Positions 8,213 through 17,016 are shown, counted from the stretch's first letter. The stretch: DNA of 34,168 nucleotides from Dendronalium phyllosphericum CENA369 (GCF_016056275.1 NZ_JAECZA010000001.1:206903-241070), one strand, 5' to 3'. Numbers and translations: made by a program. The notes: generated by a model from the sequence alone, not told the origin.

Positions 8213-8794
8213 TTATTTAGAAATCGCAGACCTGTAGACTTCACACAGATGAGCTAGAATATCTATGAGTGTCAATCGGTAATCAAGTAATGCTTCATCA
8301 CTCCTTCCTTCTAATTTTAGCTGTTTAGAAAATTCTTCAATTAGCTCCATATGAATTTCGATGATTTGGGGCACAGGAATATTAGCACAAAATACCGCAT
8401 TTATAAATTTATCAATTTTTTCTTTCAGTGTTTTGTCTGTAGTAAAGTAATCTATAAGAATCTTGCGATAATCTGATTTAAGTTGCTGCAACAACACCTG
8501 CCGTTCGCCGTGACTCATTTGCTGAAAAATCTGCTGTGGTTTTTGCTCTTGACAAGCAAACACATAGAAATATTGCTCAGTAATATTTTGATTAAAGTCT
8601 GGTTTTAACCACCTCAATAAATCCTGGTTTTTCGTTGTGGTGTCCGCAACCAGAGGCCAAAGGTACAATTGAGCAATGTCAGACTGGCTAAAGCTATACA
8701 CTCGATCTCCCAATCTTGTTTGGATGACTAGCCTCACCAGATTATCTAAATTTTTTTTAACATTTGAGATGAAAATCAATACGGGTAGTAACAT
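8213..8794 (-). CDS. kaiA: circadian clock protein KaiA, N-terminally shortened
   Basis: KaiA stimulates KaiC autophosphorylation by binding the KaiC C-terminal tail. The product has 193 residues compared with about 280-300 in unicellular species. The C-terminal four-helix KaiA domain (about 94-193, from MSHGERQVLLQQLKSDYRKI to LCEVYRSAISK) is complete. The first 90 residues keep only the last part of the N-terminal pseudo-receiver and linker. The codon directly before the ATG is TAA, so the protein cannot be extended upstream in this frame. Shortened KaiA proteins are known in Nostocales (Anabaena has about 102 residues). The C-terminal domain carries dimerisation and KaiC binding, so basic function is expected. 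Confidence 0.93.
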   Translation of the reverse strand: MLLPVLIFISNVKKNLDNLVRLVIQTRLGDRVYSFSQSDIAQLYLWPLVADTTTKNQDLLRWLKPDFNQNITEQYFYVFACQEQKPQQIFQQMSHGERQVLLQQLKSDYRKILIDYFTTDKTLKEKIDKFINAVFCANIPVPQIIEIHMELIEEFSKQLKLEGRSDEALLDYRLTLIDILAHLCEVYRSAISK

Positions 8795-9445
8795 TTATAT
8801 ATCTATATATCTTGTTAGTCACCCTGACCAATACTCGTACATCTGTTTTGGATAGTACTTGGCGCACAGTGAAATTATGAGTTTACCTCCAGAAAATGTT
8901 CTGTGTCGGTACATCAATCTGGTGGCTCACTCAACAATTGAGTGGAGCAAGTGGGCACTAAGATTTTAGGAGGTCGTTGTGAGATGTTTGTTGTAGAGGA
9001 TACCCTACATAATTCGTGATTTGCATATGCATATCTGTCTCAATATAGATTTTTTGTTAACTCCTTAATAAGATATTTAAACCAACTTAAAGTATTGTCG
9101 CATTTTAAATCATTATAATTCCTCAAGGTTCTAAAGCGAATTTTTGAAGCCATAATTGTTTTAGCCGTACCTATGGTCGAGAAGTTTCAACACCAGTATG
9201 ACACTGGCAAAATGTTTTCCAAAAGTTCAAAGCGGTAAAAGAAACCACCGCTGCGATCGCAAGCGAACCCAAAAAGCCATGTCTATTGAGAATCAAGCCA
9301 ATTGTTTCAATGGCGTTGAAGCTATAAAAAGAATCGTCTATATAGAGTCTTCTTAAAGGATATTGCCTCAGGCGTAATAACTATCTACTCAAATGCTGGT
9401 AGTGAAGCCGGAGTCTGTCAAAGGAAGAATGACCCCCTAAGCCTT
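8795..9445. promoter_or_regulatory. divergent kaiA / histidine kinase spacer, no gene seen
   Basis: These 651 bases separate kaiA (minus) from the hybrid kinase (plus) and must contain the promoters of both. I see a HIP1 site (GCGATCGC, 9253-9260), a short hairpin AGCGGT/ACCGCT (9233-9238 and 9247-9252), and several GTAC-containing motifs near 8837-8915. No open frame with coding character was found. No specific promoter could be assigned with confidence. Confidence 0.6.
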
Positions 9446-12400
9446 ATGTCAATGCTACAGTGTCCGCTTTATGACTTTCTGGCAATCGTACCTAGCTGCG
9501 TAGAAACAAGTTCTCTAGCAGCGGTGTTGGATATATTTGAGAAAGAGCAGTGCGATCGCTTGGTCGTAGTTAACCAGCAACAATATCCTATAGGGTTGGT
9601 ATATTCTGCTCAATTGACTCAAAAACTCTTAACCGCAGCTTGGGGCGAACAGTCTCTAAAATTCCAACAACCGCTGTCAAGCTCGGTTGAAAACTTGATT
9701 GAGCCAATCCAAGCATTACCAGCAACTGATTGTGTAGAGCAGTTTAGCTTGTTTTTAGGTAGCCAACAAAGTCATACCAACAAAAACCGAGATTGGGCGC
9801 TGATCGATCGAGATGAAAAATTTTTGGGGTTAGTAGATAGTCCGCGCCTGTTGAGATTGTTAGCTCAGGAAAAAGCAACAGTTGGTGCAGCACAAACCCT
9901 CTACTCAAATACCCAAAGATCGCGGCAAACAAAAGGCGCTTCCCGCAAAAGTAGTGTTGGCGTGAAAAGCAAGGGGCGATCGCTCAAAGCAAATCCCCAT
10001 CAACCATTGGTAGACAAACCGCTGGTACAACTTCTGGAACGATTGCCATGGCCTTTAATGTTGCAAACGGGTACAGGTGAAGTAGTAATTCAAAACCCAG
10101 CTTGGTGGGAACAACTGGGAGTATTAAAAGACCCCGAAGGAGTTCGGCGACAGGTAGAGGAAATCTTGGCTCCCGCCCGTGCCAAACAACCAGAATACGC
10201 CAACCAAAATGCAGGTAAAATTCCTCACAATAGAGGCTACGAGCGCGAGAGCGAAGAAGCTACAACGATGAAATTTCATCTTGGAGAAGATAACTTCGCT
10301 TTGAAGAATGAAACTTTAGCGCGATCGCCAAATTTACCCGACGAACAGTCAGCAACTGCGGGTAGTACATCCACTCGCTGCTTTTTAGATGGCCAGATGG
10401 GTACTTGTACCTGCGTTGTCGAAGTTAAAAACGGTCAGGAGCGAGTCTGGCAGTTTGCCAAAATTCCTTTAGATAATACTGATTTAGAAGTTTCACTTGG
10501 CGAGAAGTTGCAAGGAGAGTTGGCCTTTGGGCAAACTTCGCTAACTCAGCAACGTCAGTCCACTCAAGTCGGGAAACCCGGCCACGTAACTGGCTCCTCA
10601 ACACTCAGCAACGCCAGTCGCCTCAAGTCGGGAGACCCGCCCACGGCGCTGGCTCCTCAGCACTCAACACTCAGCGAGAAGTTGCGTGCGGGGGTTCCCC
10701 CCGTTGAGCAAACTTCGGTGACTCAGAACTCAGCACTCAACACAGACCTCTGGTTAGTATTAGCCACTGATGTGACTGAGCAACAACAGCTTTGCAAAGA
10801 ACTAGCAGCGAAAAATGCCGATTTGATTCAACTAAATCGGTTAAAAGATGAATTTTTAGCTTGTATCAGTCACGAGCTGAAAACTCCTTTAACCGCTGTT
10901 TTGGGATTATCGCGGTTGCTGGTAGATCGGCAGCTAGGAGAACTCAACGAGCGTCAAGCTCGTTATGCCGGACTAATTCATCAAAGCGGTCGCCATCTAA
11001 TGAGTGTGGTCAATGATATTTTGGATTTGACCCGTATGGAGACGGGACAGATGGAGTTGGCGCTAGTGCCAGTCAAAATTCGTTCGGTATGCGATCGCGC
11101 TCTATCAGAAGCAAAAGCTGTTCATACTCAGAGCATCAAAGCTACATCTACCAGCGAACCGGAAGCAGGACGTTCATCTTCTCCCGAATTCACGCTGTCG
11201 ATTGAACCAGGGTTAGACCAAATCGTAGCAGATGAGTTGCGCTTGCGCCAAATGCTGATCCACCTGCTCTCCAATGCCTTTAAATTCACTGAAACATCTG
11301 GCGAAATTGGTTTGCGCGTCAGTCGTTGGGAAGGATGGATTGCCTTTACAATTTGGGACACAGGTATTGGTATTCCCGAACACCAACAACACTTAATCTT
11401 CCAAAAATTTCAGCAGTTAGAAAATCCCCTCACCCGTCAATTTGAAGGCACTGGTCTAGGACTAGTTTTAACTAGAGCGCTGGCTCGCCTGCACGGAGGT
11501 GATGTTAGCTTCCTATCTCGTGAAGGCAAAGGCAGTCACTTTACACTTCTGTTACCACCAAGTCCTCCAACAACAGGTTTCGCCGAGTCAGAGATGGCAA
11601 CAACGGCTGATAAAGAAACCCAAAACATGGGGAGACAAATTTCTCCTGCGGCACGTCAACGCGTCACTACAACTGCCCAACCTCATCCCACTTGCTCGCA
11701 ACGCCTAGTGCTAGTAGTTGAAGCAGTAGCCAAATATATAGAAGATTTGACGGAGGAGTTGAAAAATTTAGGTTATCGGGTCGTGATTGCCCGTTCCGGA
11801 ACAGAGGCAGTAGAAAAAGCCCGTCGCTTGCAACCAAAAGCTATATTCCTAAATCCCTTGTTGCCGCTGTTATCTGGTTGGGATGTGCTGACATTACTAA
11901 AATCGGATGCCGCGACTCGTCACATTTCTGTAATTTTGACAGCAACCGCAGCAGAAAAAGAGCAGGCATTTGCTAACCAAGCCGATGGTTTTTTGAGTTT
12001 GCCAGTCGAACATCAGACTTTAGCTCCACTATTAGAAAAGTTATGTGCTGCACCAACAATTCAGCAACCAGGAGTTGACAGTAGTGAAATCATCTCCACA
12101 AAAAATCCCCTGCGAATTTTAAGATTAGTTAATCCAGCTTTAGAATCTGTCAATCCCCACCCCTCCTTGCGAGAACATCGGGTAATAGAAGTAGATGACT
12201 TAGATCAAGCAGAACTATTAGCGCGAGTTTGGCAGTTCGATGTAGTTTTGTTGGATGTAGAACATTCTTTAGCGCAAATTCACTTACAGCAGTTGACTCA
12301 GCATCCTCGCTTGACTGCTTTACCGCTGGTAACTTGTGATGTCGCAACTACTTTGGCAGCTTCCCAGATTCCTGGACTGTCTGTATATCCTTGCTTAACA

Positions 12401-13000
12401 CCTATTAACCAAGAGCGCAGCGACAAACCAGATGCCCTCTTGTCAGTACTACAAATTGCATCTGGAATCTGTTATCCACCGAGTATTTTAGTGGTAGATT
12501 TGACGATGCTGCGCGATTTACCACAGAGTCGGCGCAAACAAGGTAAAGGCGATCGCACAACAAAAAACTCCTCAGATAGTAGTGAAACTAGCGAACGCGG
12601 ATCTGAGTGGTTCCAAGCTTTAATTCAATACCTTCAAACAGCTGGTTTGAAAGCAGCAATGGGCAACTGTTGGGCAGAAGTATTACAACAAATTCGCCAC
12701 CAAAGCGTTGACTTGCTGCTAATTTACTTAGGAGAATCACCCATTCATAAAGAAGTGCTTAAAGCACTCAAAGCATTGGAAGATTTACCTTTTATCTTGC
12801 CGCCAATTATGGTAATCGACCAGAAATTAAATCGCATACAAATAAATTCCCGATCTGAGTCGCAGCAAAAATTGGAGTCAGTAGAAAATATGTTAAGTGC
12901 GATCGCTACCCATATATTGCCTCGCTCGATATCTATGGAAGACTTATTAAGTCACATTAATCAAGCTTTAGCCGTCAAAGGACAATATGAAAATTCTTAA
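9446..13000 (+). CDS. hybrid sensor histidine kinase: CBS pair, PAS-like, HisKA-HATPase, three receiver-like domains
   Basis: The 1184-residue protein is cytoplasmic, with no membrane segment. In order: a CBS pair (about 14-140) that may bind an adenine nucleotide; a basic linker; a PAS-like region (about 190-440); a HisKA dimerisation domain with H476 in SHELKTPLTAV; and a HATPase with N610 (N box), DTGIGIP at 638 (G1) and GTGLGL at 668 (G2). Three receiver-like domains follow. The first (about 753-868) has N803 where the phosphoacceptor Asp belongs and lacks the acidic pair. The second (about 889-1005) keeps D937. The third (about 1014-1115) has Y1094. Residues about 351-434 are encoded by an inserted DNA repeat. 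Its divergent position next to kaiA suggests a clock input or output kinase, but this is inference. A second ATG two codons downstream is also possible. Confidence 0.92.
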   Translation: MSMLQCPLYDFLAIVPSCVETSSLAAVLDIFEKEQCDRLVVVNQQQYPIGLVYSAQLTQKLLTAAWGEQSLKFQQPLSSSVENLIEPIQALPATDCVEQFSLFLGSQQSHTNKNRDWALIDRDEKFLGLVDSPRLLRLLAQEKATVGAAQTLYSNTQRSRQTKGASRKSSVGVKSKGRSLKANPHQPLVDKPLVQLLERLPWPLMLQTGTGEVVIQNPAWWEQLGVLKDPEGVRRQVEEILAPARAKQPEYANQNAGKIPHNRGYERESEEATTMKFHLGEDNFALKNETLARSPNLPDEQSATAGSTSTRCFLDGQMGTCTCVVEVKNGQERVWQFAKIPLDNTDLEVSLGEKLQGELAFGQTSLTQQRQSTQVGKPGHVTGSSTLSNASRLKSGDPPTALAPQHSTLSEKLRAGVPPVEQTSVTQNSALNTDLWLVLATDVTEQQQLCKELAAKNADLIQLNRLKDEFLACISHELKTPLTAVLGLSRLLVDRQLGELNERQARYAGLIHQSGRHLMSVVNDILDLTRMETGQMELALVPVKIRSVCDRALSEAKAVHTQSIKATSTSEPEAGRSSSPEFTLSIEPGLDQIVADELRLRQMLIHLLSNAFKFTETSGEIGLRVSRWEGWIAFTIWDTGIGIPEHQQHLIFQKFQQLENPLTRQFEGTGLGLVLTRALARLHGGDVSFLSREGKGSHFTLLLPPSPPTTGFAESEMATTADKETQNMGRQISPAARQRVTTTAQPHPTCSQRLVLVVEAVAKYIEDLTEELKNLGYRVVIARSGTEAVEKARRLQPKAIFLNPLLPLLSGWDVLTLLKSDAATRHISVILTATAAEKEQAFANQADGFLSLPVEHQTLAPLLEKLCAAPTIQQPGVDSSEIISTKNPLRILRLVNPALESVNPHPSLREHRVIEVDDLDQAELLARVWQFDVVLLDVEHSLAQIHLQQLTQHPRLTALPLVTCDVATTLAASQIPGLSVYPCLTPINQERSDKPDALLSVLQIASGICYPPSILVVDLTMLRDLPQSRRKQGKGDRTTKNSSDSSETSERGSEWFQALIQYLQTAGLKAAMGNCWAEVLQQIRHQSVDLLLIYLGESPIHKEVLKALKALEDLPFILPPIMVIDQKLNRIQINSRSESQQKLESVENMLSAIATHILPRSISMEDLLSHINQALAVKGQYENS
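10501..10745 (+). repeat. composite repeat of intergenic type inserted in frame in the kinase gene
   Basis: Two 59-bp tandem copies (10547-10605 and 10606-10664) match at about 50 of 59 positions. They are flanked by a second, diverged direct repeat starting CGAGAAGTTGC and ending GCAAACTTCG-T-ACTCAG (about 10501-10548 and 10675-10726), so the order is A-B-B-A. The B copies contain GGG-A-ACCCG near-palindromes and the right A copy contains GGGGGTTCCCCCC. The segment stays open in the kinase frame and encodes a Ser/Thr/Gln-rich stretch within the PAS-like region. Such sequences are familiar as intergenic repeats in Nostocales. Confidence 0.8.
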
Positions 13001-13103
13001 AAAAGAATTCCGAATTTAGGAGTTACGTGTAATGTGAATTGAGCGATGAAATCCTTGTAATTTTGTCGATAGTTCCAAAACCAAAATTTTTAACAAGTAT
13101 TGA

Positions 13104-13146
13104 AACCCTTATGGGACAAGAGGGGTTTTTAATTCCCGTAAGGGTT
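13104..13146. terminator. stem-loop between convergent kinase and glycosyltransferase genes
   Basis: AACCCTTATGGG (13104-13115) pairs with CCCGTAAGGGTT (13135-13146) with one mismatch. An inner alternative pairs AAACCC with GGGTTT, followed by TTTAATT. The element touches the stop codon of the minus-strand gene and lies about 100 bp past the kinase stop, so it may terminate both transcripts. Confidence 0.6.
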
Positions 13147-15043
13147 ACGATATATTTAATTTTTCATGTTTCATTTTTTTAAAAGAAACTCGAATTAATT
13201 GATAAGCACCTTTTGCAGCTATATTTTCATAATCATCTGGCTGAAAATTCATTTTGACAATGTTTGTTTGTTCGGCCAACATCAGCAAAGAGGGAGGCTT
13301 GATTGGTTGTGCAGCTTGGTTATTAATCAAACTCACAGCATCTCTAGTCAATTTAATAAAATTTATCTGCTTGTGAGAGTAAAACACTACACTTGGCTTT
13401 TTGAAGCCAACCATGAGTAATTCTTCATTTGGTTGTTGGGCTTCTACTATAACAGCAGATAACTCTCTTAAAGGTAGCTGACGTTGGCGATCCATCAAAA
13501 ATGTAGTGGGCATTAAGACAAAGCTCAAAAATGCGACGAATACCAGCAAATTCACGCCGATAATAGAGTGCCAACGGCGAACAATGATTAAAAATGCAAT
13601 GATAATAGCACTGGAGAGTAACAACAAACCTCCCACCTTTGGTAAACCAGAATTATCTATGAGTAGGCGGAAGTCGGGTGCAGCTTGATCTCTACCTAAT
13701 AGTTGGGATAAGTGAAACATTGCTACTGCCAATGCTGATAAAAATACAACATTTAGCCAACTACTCCAGAGAAGTAAGGGAGATGAGGGAAATGAGGCGA
13801 TCGCTTTTTCTCCTGTTCCTTGTGTCACCTGGTTTTTACTTTGGAAAAAGTCGCTCCACAATAAGGCCACCAAGATAGCTGACGCTGGCATTAAAGGTAA
13901 AACGTAGCTAGGGAGTTTAGTTACAGCAACAGTAAAAAAGCCAAAGACACCCAAAAACCAGATGCAGGCAAATAAAGCCAATTGCTGAGAGCGTTCTTGA
14001 ATCAGCCAGTGCGATCGCTGCCACAACTTCAGTCTGACTATTGCCACAGGTAGGTATACTGAGTACGGAGCAAAGCCCAGTAACACCACTATAAAGTAAA
14101 AAAACCAAGGTGCTGAGTGACCATTAACTACCTCTGTAAAGCGTTCCAGGTTGTGATAACCAAAAAAGGAGTTAATGTAATTCCAGCCATTGCGCCAAAT
14201 CACTAGCACGTACCAGGGCACTGATAAACCCACAATAATCAGCATCCCCAACAAAAAACGCATTTCTCGCAATACTTCTCTTAACTTGCCTACATACAGT
14301 AAAAAGGCAAGAATAATTAGCCCAGGCAAAACAATTCCCACAGGCCCTTTAGTTAAAATCGCCCCGGCAATCAACACATAAAAAGCCAAATACCACCCAT
14401 TAGGCAATAGAGATCGGGCACTACTCGCTCCCCTCTCCCCCTGCCTCCCCTGCTTCCCCTGCTCTCTTCTCCCCGCGTATCCCAAAAAAAAGCATAATAA
14501 GGCTGATGCCACACAGCCAGTTAGCAACATGTCTGAGACACCCGTTCTTCCCCAGACAATCATCTCAGGGTTGAATGCCATCATTGCTGTGGCTACAGCA
14601 GCCCCTAAATAGCGGCGAGTCGGACGCGAAACTTTTTCTAATTCATCTTGCTTTGCTAGATGCCACTGTACGGTGTAAAAGGCCAAACTAATTACTGCAA
14701 TTGCAGCCAGTGCTGAAGGTAGACGCACTGCCCACTCATTCACCCCAATCACTGCATAGGCGATCGCTTGACACCAATAGATTAAAGCAGGTTTATCGAA
14801 ACGAGTTTCGCCATTAAAAAAAGGTGTAATCCAGTCACCTGTAACAAACATTTGCCGGGAAGCTTCAGCAAATAGTGGCTCTGTTTCATCAATCAAGCCA
14901 ATATTACCTAAATTCCATACATAACCTACCCAACCAATTAGAATCAACCACAGAATTGATACAGTCACAGCGAGGGCCGGACGCTCTACTATCTTGTTGA
15001 ACCACTGGTCAACAGTACGGGAAAAACTCAATTTCGTTCTCAT
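13145..15043 (-). CDS. GT39/ArnT-like membrane glycosyltransferase
   Basis: The 632-residue integral membrane protein resembles the dolichyl-phosphate-mannose/ArnT (PMT_2) superfamily, which transfers sugars from polyprenyl-phosphate donors to lipids, glycans or proteins on the outer face of the inner membrane. The N-terminal TM at about 24-44 is followed by the acidic pair in LIDETEPLFAEASRQM (D52-E53) and FDKPALIYW, both hallmarks of the family. About ten more hydrophobic segments follow. Residues about 189-206 (REQGKQGRQGERG) are a hydrophilic insert encoded by a C-rich repeat. The start is the ATG at 15043; the codon just before it is TTG and is less likely. Sugar and acceptor are unknown. 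The gene shares a terminator-like hairpin with the convergent kinase gene. Confidence 0.85.
   Translation of the reverse strand: MRTKLSFSRTVDQWFNKIVERPALAVTVSILWLILIGWVGYVWNLGNIGLIDETEPLFAEASRQMFVTGDWITPFFNGETRFDKPALIYWCQAIAYAVIGVNEWAVRLPSALAAIAVISLAFYTVQWHLAKQDELEKVSRPTRRYLGAAVATAMMAFNPEMIVWGRTGVSDMLLTGCVASALLCFFLGYAGRREQGKQGRQGERGASSARSLLPNGWYLAFYVLIAGAILTKGPVGIVLPGLIILAFLLYVGKLREVLREMRFLLGMLIIVGLSVPWYVLVIWRNGWNYINSFFGYHNLERFTEVVNGHSAPWFFYFIVVLLGFAPYSVYLPVAIVRLKLWQRSHWLIQERSQQLALFACIWFLGVFGFFTVAVTKLPSYVLPLMPASAILVALLWSDFFQSKNQVTQGTGEKAIASFPSSPLLLWSSWLNVVFLSALAVAMFHLSQLLGRDQAAPDFRLLIDNSGLPKVGGLLLLSSAIIIAFLIIVRRWHSIIGVNLLVFVAFLSFVLMPTTFLMDRQRQLPLRELSAVIVEAQQPNEELLMVGFKKPSVVFYSHKQINFIKLTRDAVSLINNQAAQPIKPPSLLMLAEQTNIVKMNFQPDDYENIAAKGAYQLIRVSFKKMKHEKLNIS
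14430..14474. repeat. C-rich low-complexity repeat inside the glycosyltransferase gene
   Basis: A CCCCTGC/CCTCCCC tract, the same class as the G-rich tandem repeat at 34045-34076 (read on the opposite strand), encodes the REQGKQGRQGERG segment of a loop between membrane segments. It keeps the frame open. Confidence 0.7.
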
Positions 15044-15046
15044 CAA

Positions 15047-15389
15047 TTACTCAGTCAATAGTCAATTTTAATAGTCAACAGTCATTAGTTATTAGTCGTT
15101 GACTATTCATCTTTTGTTCTTTTTAAAGGACAATTGCCTATAAGGTACGAGCAAAATTATTTTCGCTGTTACCCTTTGCCTACTGCCTATTCTCTATCTG
15201 AAGGGCTTGGTAATTTCTGCTTTTCGCTTCATGCTTGACCGTTGACTATTGACTTTTGACTATTAGACCTACGAGCAAAAGTGCTTTTTGCACTCTTGTG
15301 GTCAAAGGGACTCATGTTAAAGGGGAAAGGGAAAACACAAAAACCTTTCCCCCTTTCCCCTTACCCTTTTCCCGACTTATGCAAGAAGT
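15047..15389. other. spacer with short repeats and a 12-bp hairpin
   Basis: There is no gene in this spacer. From 15051 to about 15110 and again near 15235-15265 it holds TAGTCAA/TTGACTA-type heptamer repeats common in filamentous cyanobacteria. AAGGGGAAAGGG (15320-15331) is perfectly complementary to CCCTTTCCCCTT (15351-15362). This lies about 30 bp past the stop codon of the minus-strand lipoprotein gene and may end its transcript. Confidence 0.65.
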
Positions 15390-16019
15390 TTATTGACTAA
15401 GTACCAATATCCATTCTTGCTTTTGAGAATTCCAGTTTGGTAAAGAAGTTTCTCCAACAACATATGGCCCCCAGTAGCGCCGGGTTCCGTCTTGTGCGAA
15501 TGCAACTAAAATATCTCCTTTCTCTAGCTTTAAGTTTCCATTAGGTAAAGAAAGAATCAATCCTTTATTACTACCTTCTTGGGGATCGAAATCCCAATGA
15601 GCTGGAAGATCGTAGTTAGTTTTTCTAGTAGCGCTTTTCACCATTGATTGCCGTGCCAGTAAGGCCAGTCGCACAGGCTGGTTTGTTTGATTGCTCATTC
15701 GCAAAGTTCCCTGATGCTTACCATTGCCAATCGTTCCTGGACTAGCTGCTAAGACGGAAGTAGTTTTGCTATGACTAAGTTCTATAGGGTTGCTTAAATT
15801 GGTTGTTGGACTGGAGACACGAGCCAAAGTACCTGTTTGAGATGAAACAGGCGATGCTGGATTGCTCTCTATCTCAAGGGCGGTATTAGATACTGAGGAA
15901 GTGGTATCTGGATTTGTGGACTCCAAAGATACACCTAGCCCCCAGCATCCACATAGTAACCCAAGCAGCCCTAACGAACAAGCAGTAATAGCAGCGTTGC
16001 GATACACTGAAGATTTCAT
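15390..16019 (-). CDS. putative exported lipoprotein, unknown function
   Basis: The 209-residue protein has an N-terminal hydrophobic signal (ITACSLGLLGLLCGC). L22-C23-G24-C25 forms a plausible but imperfect lipobox, with C25 as the lipidated residue. A Ser/Thr/Pro-rich linker (about 30-100) leads to a C-terminal folded domain of about 100 residues (from HQGTLRMSNQTNQPVRLALL to WNSQKQEWILVLSQ). That domain has a beta-rich look and a WGPYVVGET segment. I do not recognise a named domain. Envelope location is inferred. It is a single gene, divergent from ycf20 across a 660-bp spacer. Confidence 0.75.
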   Translation of the reverse strand: MKSSVYRNAAITACSLGLLGLLCGCWGLGVSLESTNPDTTSSVSNTALEIESNPASPVSSQTGTLARVSSPTTNLSNPIELSHSKTTSVLAASPGTIGNGKHQGTLRMSNQTNQPVRLALLARQSMVKSATRKTNYDLPAHWDFDPQEGSNKGLILSLPNGNLKLEKGDILVAFAQDGTRRYWGPYVVGETSLPNWNSQKQEWILVLSQ

Positions 16020-16683
16020 ATTGATAGTTATTAGAAATAAAAATTTGTTTAGGCTTGACCAAATAGTAGCCTATTATTCAAACGTGGCAATCATGGAAAT
16101 TTGCTTATTCGCCTACTCTCTACTCTCGTAGAATTAGGGTATGTAATGTATCATAAATATCACTTGAAAGAAAAACGATCGGCGCGAATAGTTACCTTGA
16201 TGCTTAAATAAAAAAAGACATAAATTCCTAATTGTTCGTCGATTTTTGCTGATTATGCTGAAATCAGCAGAAAAATCTGATACATAAATAGCTAATTAAT
16301 TCGTAGAAACACAAAAACTTATTTTTGTGAGTCACGTAGTATGAGTAACAAGGTATCTTTTGTTAAAGCTCCATGTTTATCCGTAAAATATTCTTAACAT
16401 TTTTTAACAATCTCTTTGCCAATTAGCTAGTGCGGCTTGCTGCGATCGCGGAAAAATATACTTGGCAGTTTGTTTCGCTACTTAGATGACAGAATGTATA
16501 AAGTTTGATATGCACGGAAAAATCAGTAAATATTTACAATAGTATTTAAGTTAAGCTTACGCTAAAGTTGACGGTTTCAGTATAAAAATAGTTCATGAAA
16601 TCTTGATTTTTGGACGTTCCTTACACCCGCTCATTCTTAGAGAACTCCAAAAAATAAATTATTCCGCCTTCAGTCTTGGGATT
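16020..16683. promoter_or_regulatory. divergent lipoprotein / ycf20 spacer, no gene seen
   Basis: This AT-rich region should hold promoters for both flanking genes. A perfect hairpin, TGCTGATT (16247-16254) with AATCAGCA (16262-16269) and a 7-nt loop, sits near its middle. Neither strand has a T run after it, so it is more likely an operator or a neutral palindrome than a terminator. An in-frame TTG at 16603 would extend Ycf20 by 27 residues but is not favoured. Confidence 0.55.
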
Positions 16684-17016
16684 ATGCAAAATACTCGTCT
16701 CAATAACTTGTTTGATGCCATTGCTAGAACCCTAGGACAATGGTTTGAAAATCCTTGGCGGCGGCTATCGCTATTAATAATTAGTTTTTTGTTCGGTTTT
16801 TTTCTGGGATCGGCTATTTCCACCTCAGCGGGACAAAGGGCAGAATTAGATATTTGGGCAGCTGCGGTTTTAGTGCTGTTTACAGAGGTTACTAGCAGGA
16901 TATTTTACAGTCGGAGTTTTTTTGCTAGACGATCGCTCCTCTTAGAATCACTCAACATTTTAAAAGTAGGTTTAATCTACAGCATGTTTATCGAAGCCTT
17001 TAAGCTGGGTTCGTAA
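16684..17016 (+). CDS. ycf20: Ycf20-like protein (DUF565)
   Basis: The 110-residue membrane protein belongs to the Ycf20/DUF565 family, conserved in cyanobacteria and plastids. In algae and plants, Ycf20-like proteins are linked to non-photochemical quenching. Visible features are MQNTRLNNLFDAIARTLGQW, then hydrophobic segments at about 29-45 (LLIISFLFGFFLGSAIS) and 57-69, a conserved basic stretch (SRIFYSRSFFARRS), and a final hydrophobic helix (LNILKVGLIYSMFIEAFKLGS). The ATG at 16684 gives the normal family length. The stop codon TAA lies within a TTCGTAATTCGTAA short repeat that begins here. A MITE-like element follows 14 bp downstream. Confidence 0.88.
   Translation: MQNTRLNNLFDAIARTLGQWFENPWRRLSLLIISFLFGFFLGSAISTSAGQRAELDIWAAAVLVLFTEVTSRIFYSRSFFARRSLLLESLNILKVGLIYSMFIEAFKLGS

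Noticed and set aside
15044-15046. TTG start one codon before the glycosyltransferase ATG
   Set aside because: It directly precedes an ATG and gives no better length or ribosome-binding site.
16247-16269. Rho-independent terminator
   Set aside because: No T run follows the stem on either strand, and it lies between divergent genes.
16603-16683. 27-residue N-terminal extension of Ycf20 from a TTG
   Set aside because: The ATG at 16684 matches the family length, and the extension has no family similarity that I recognise.
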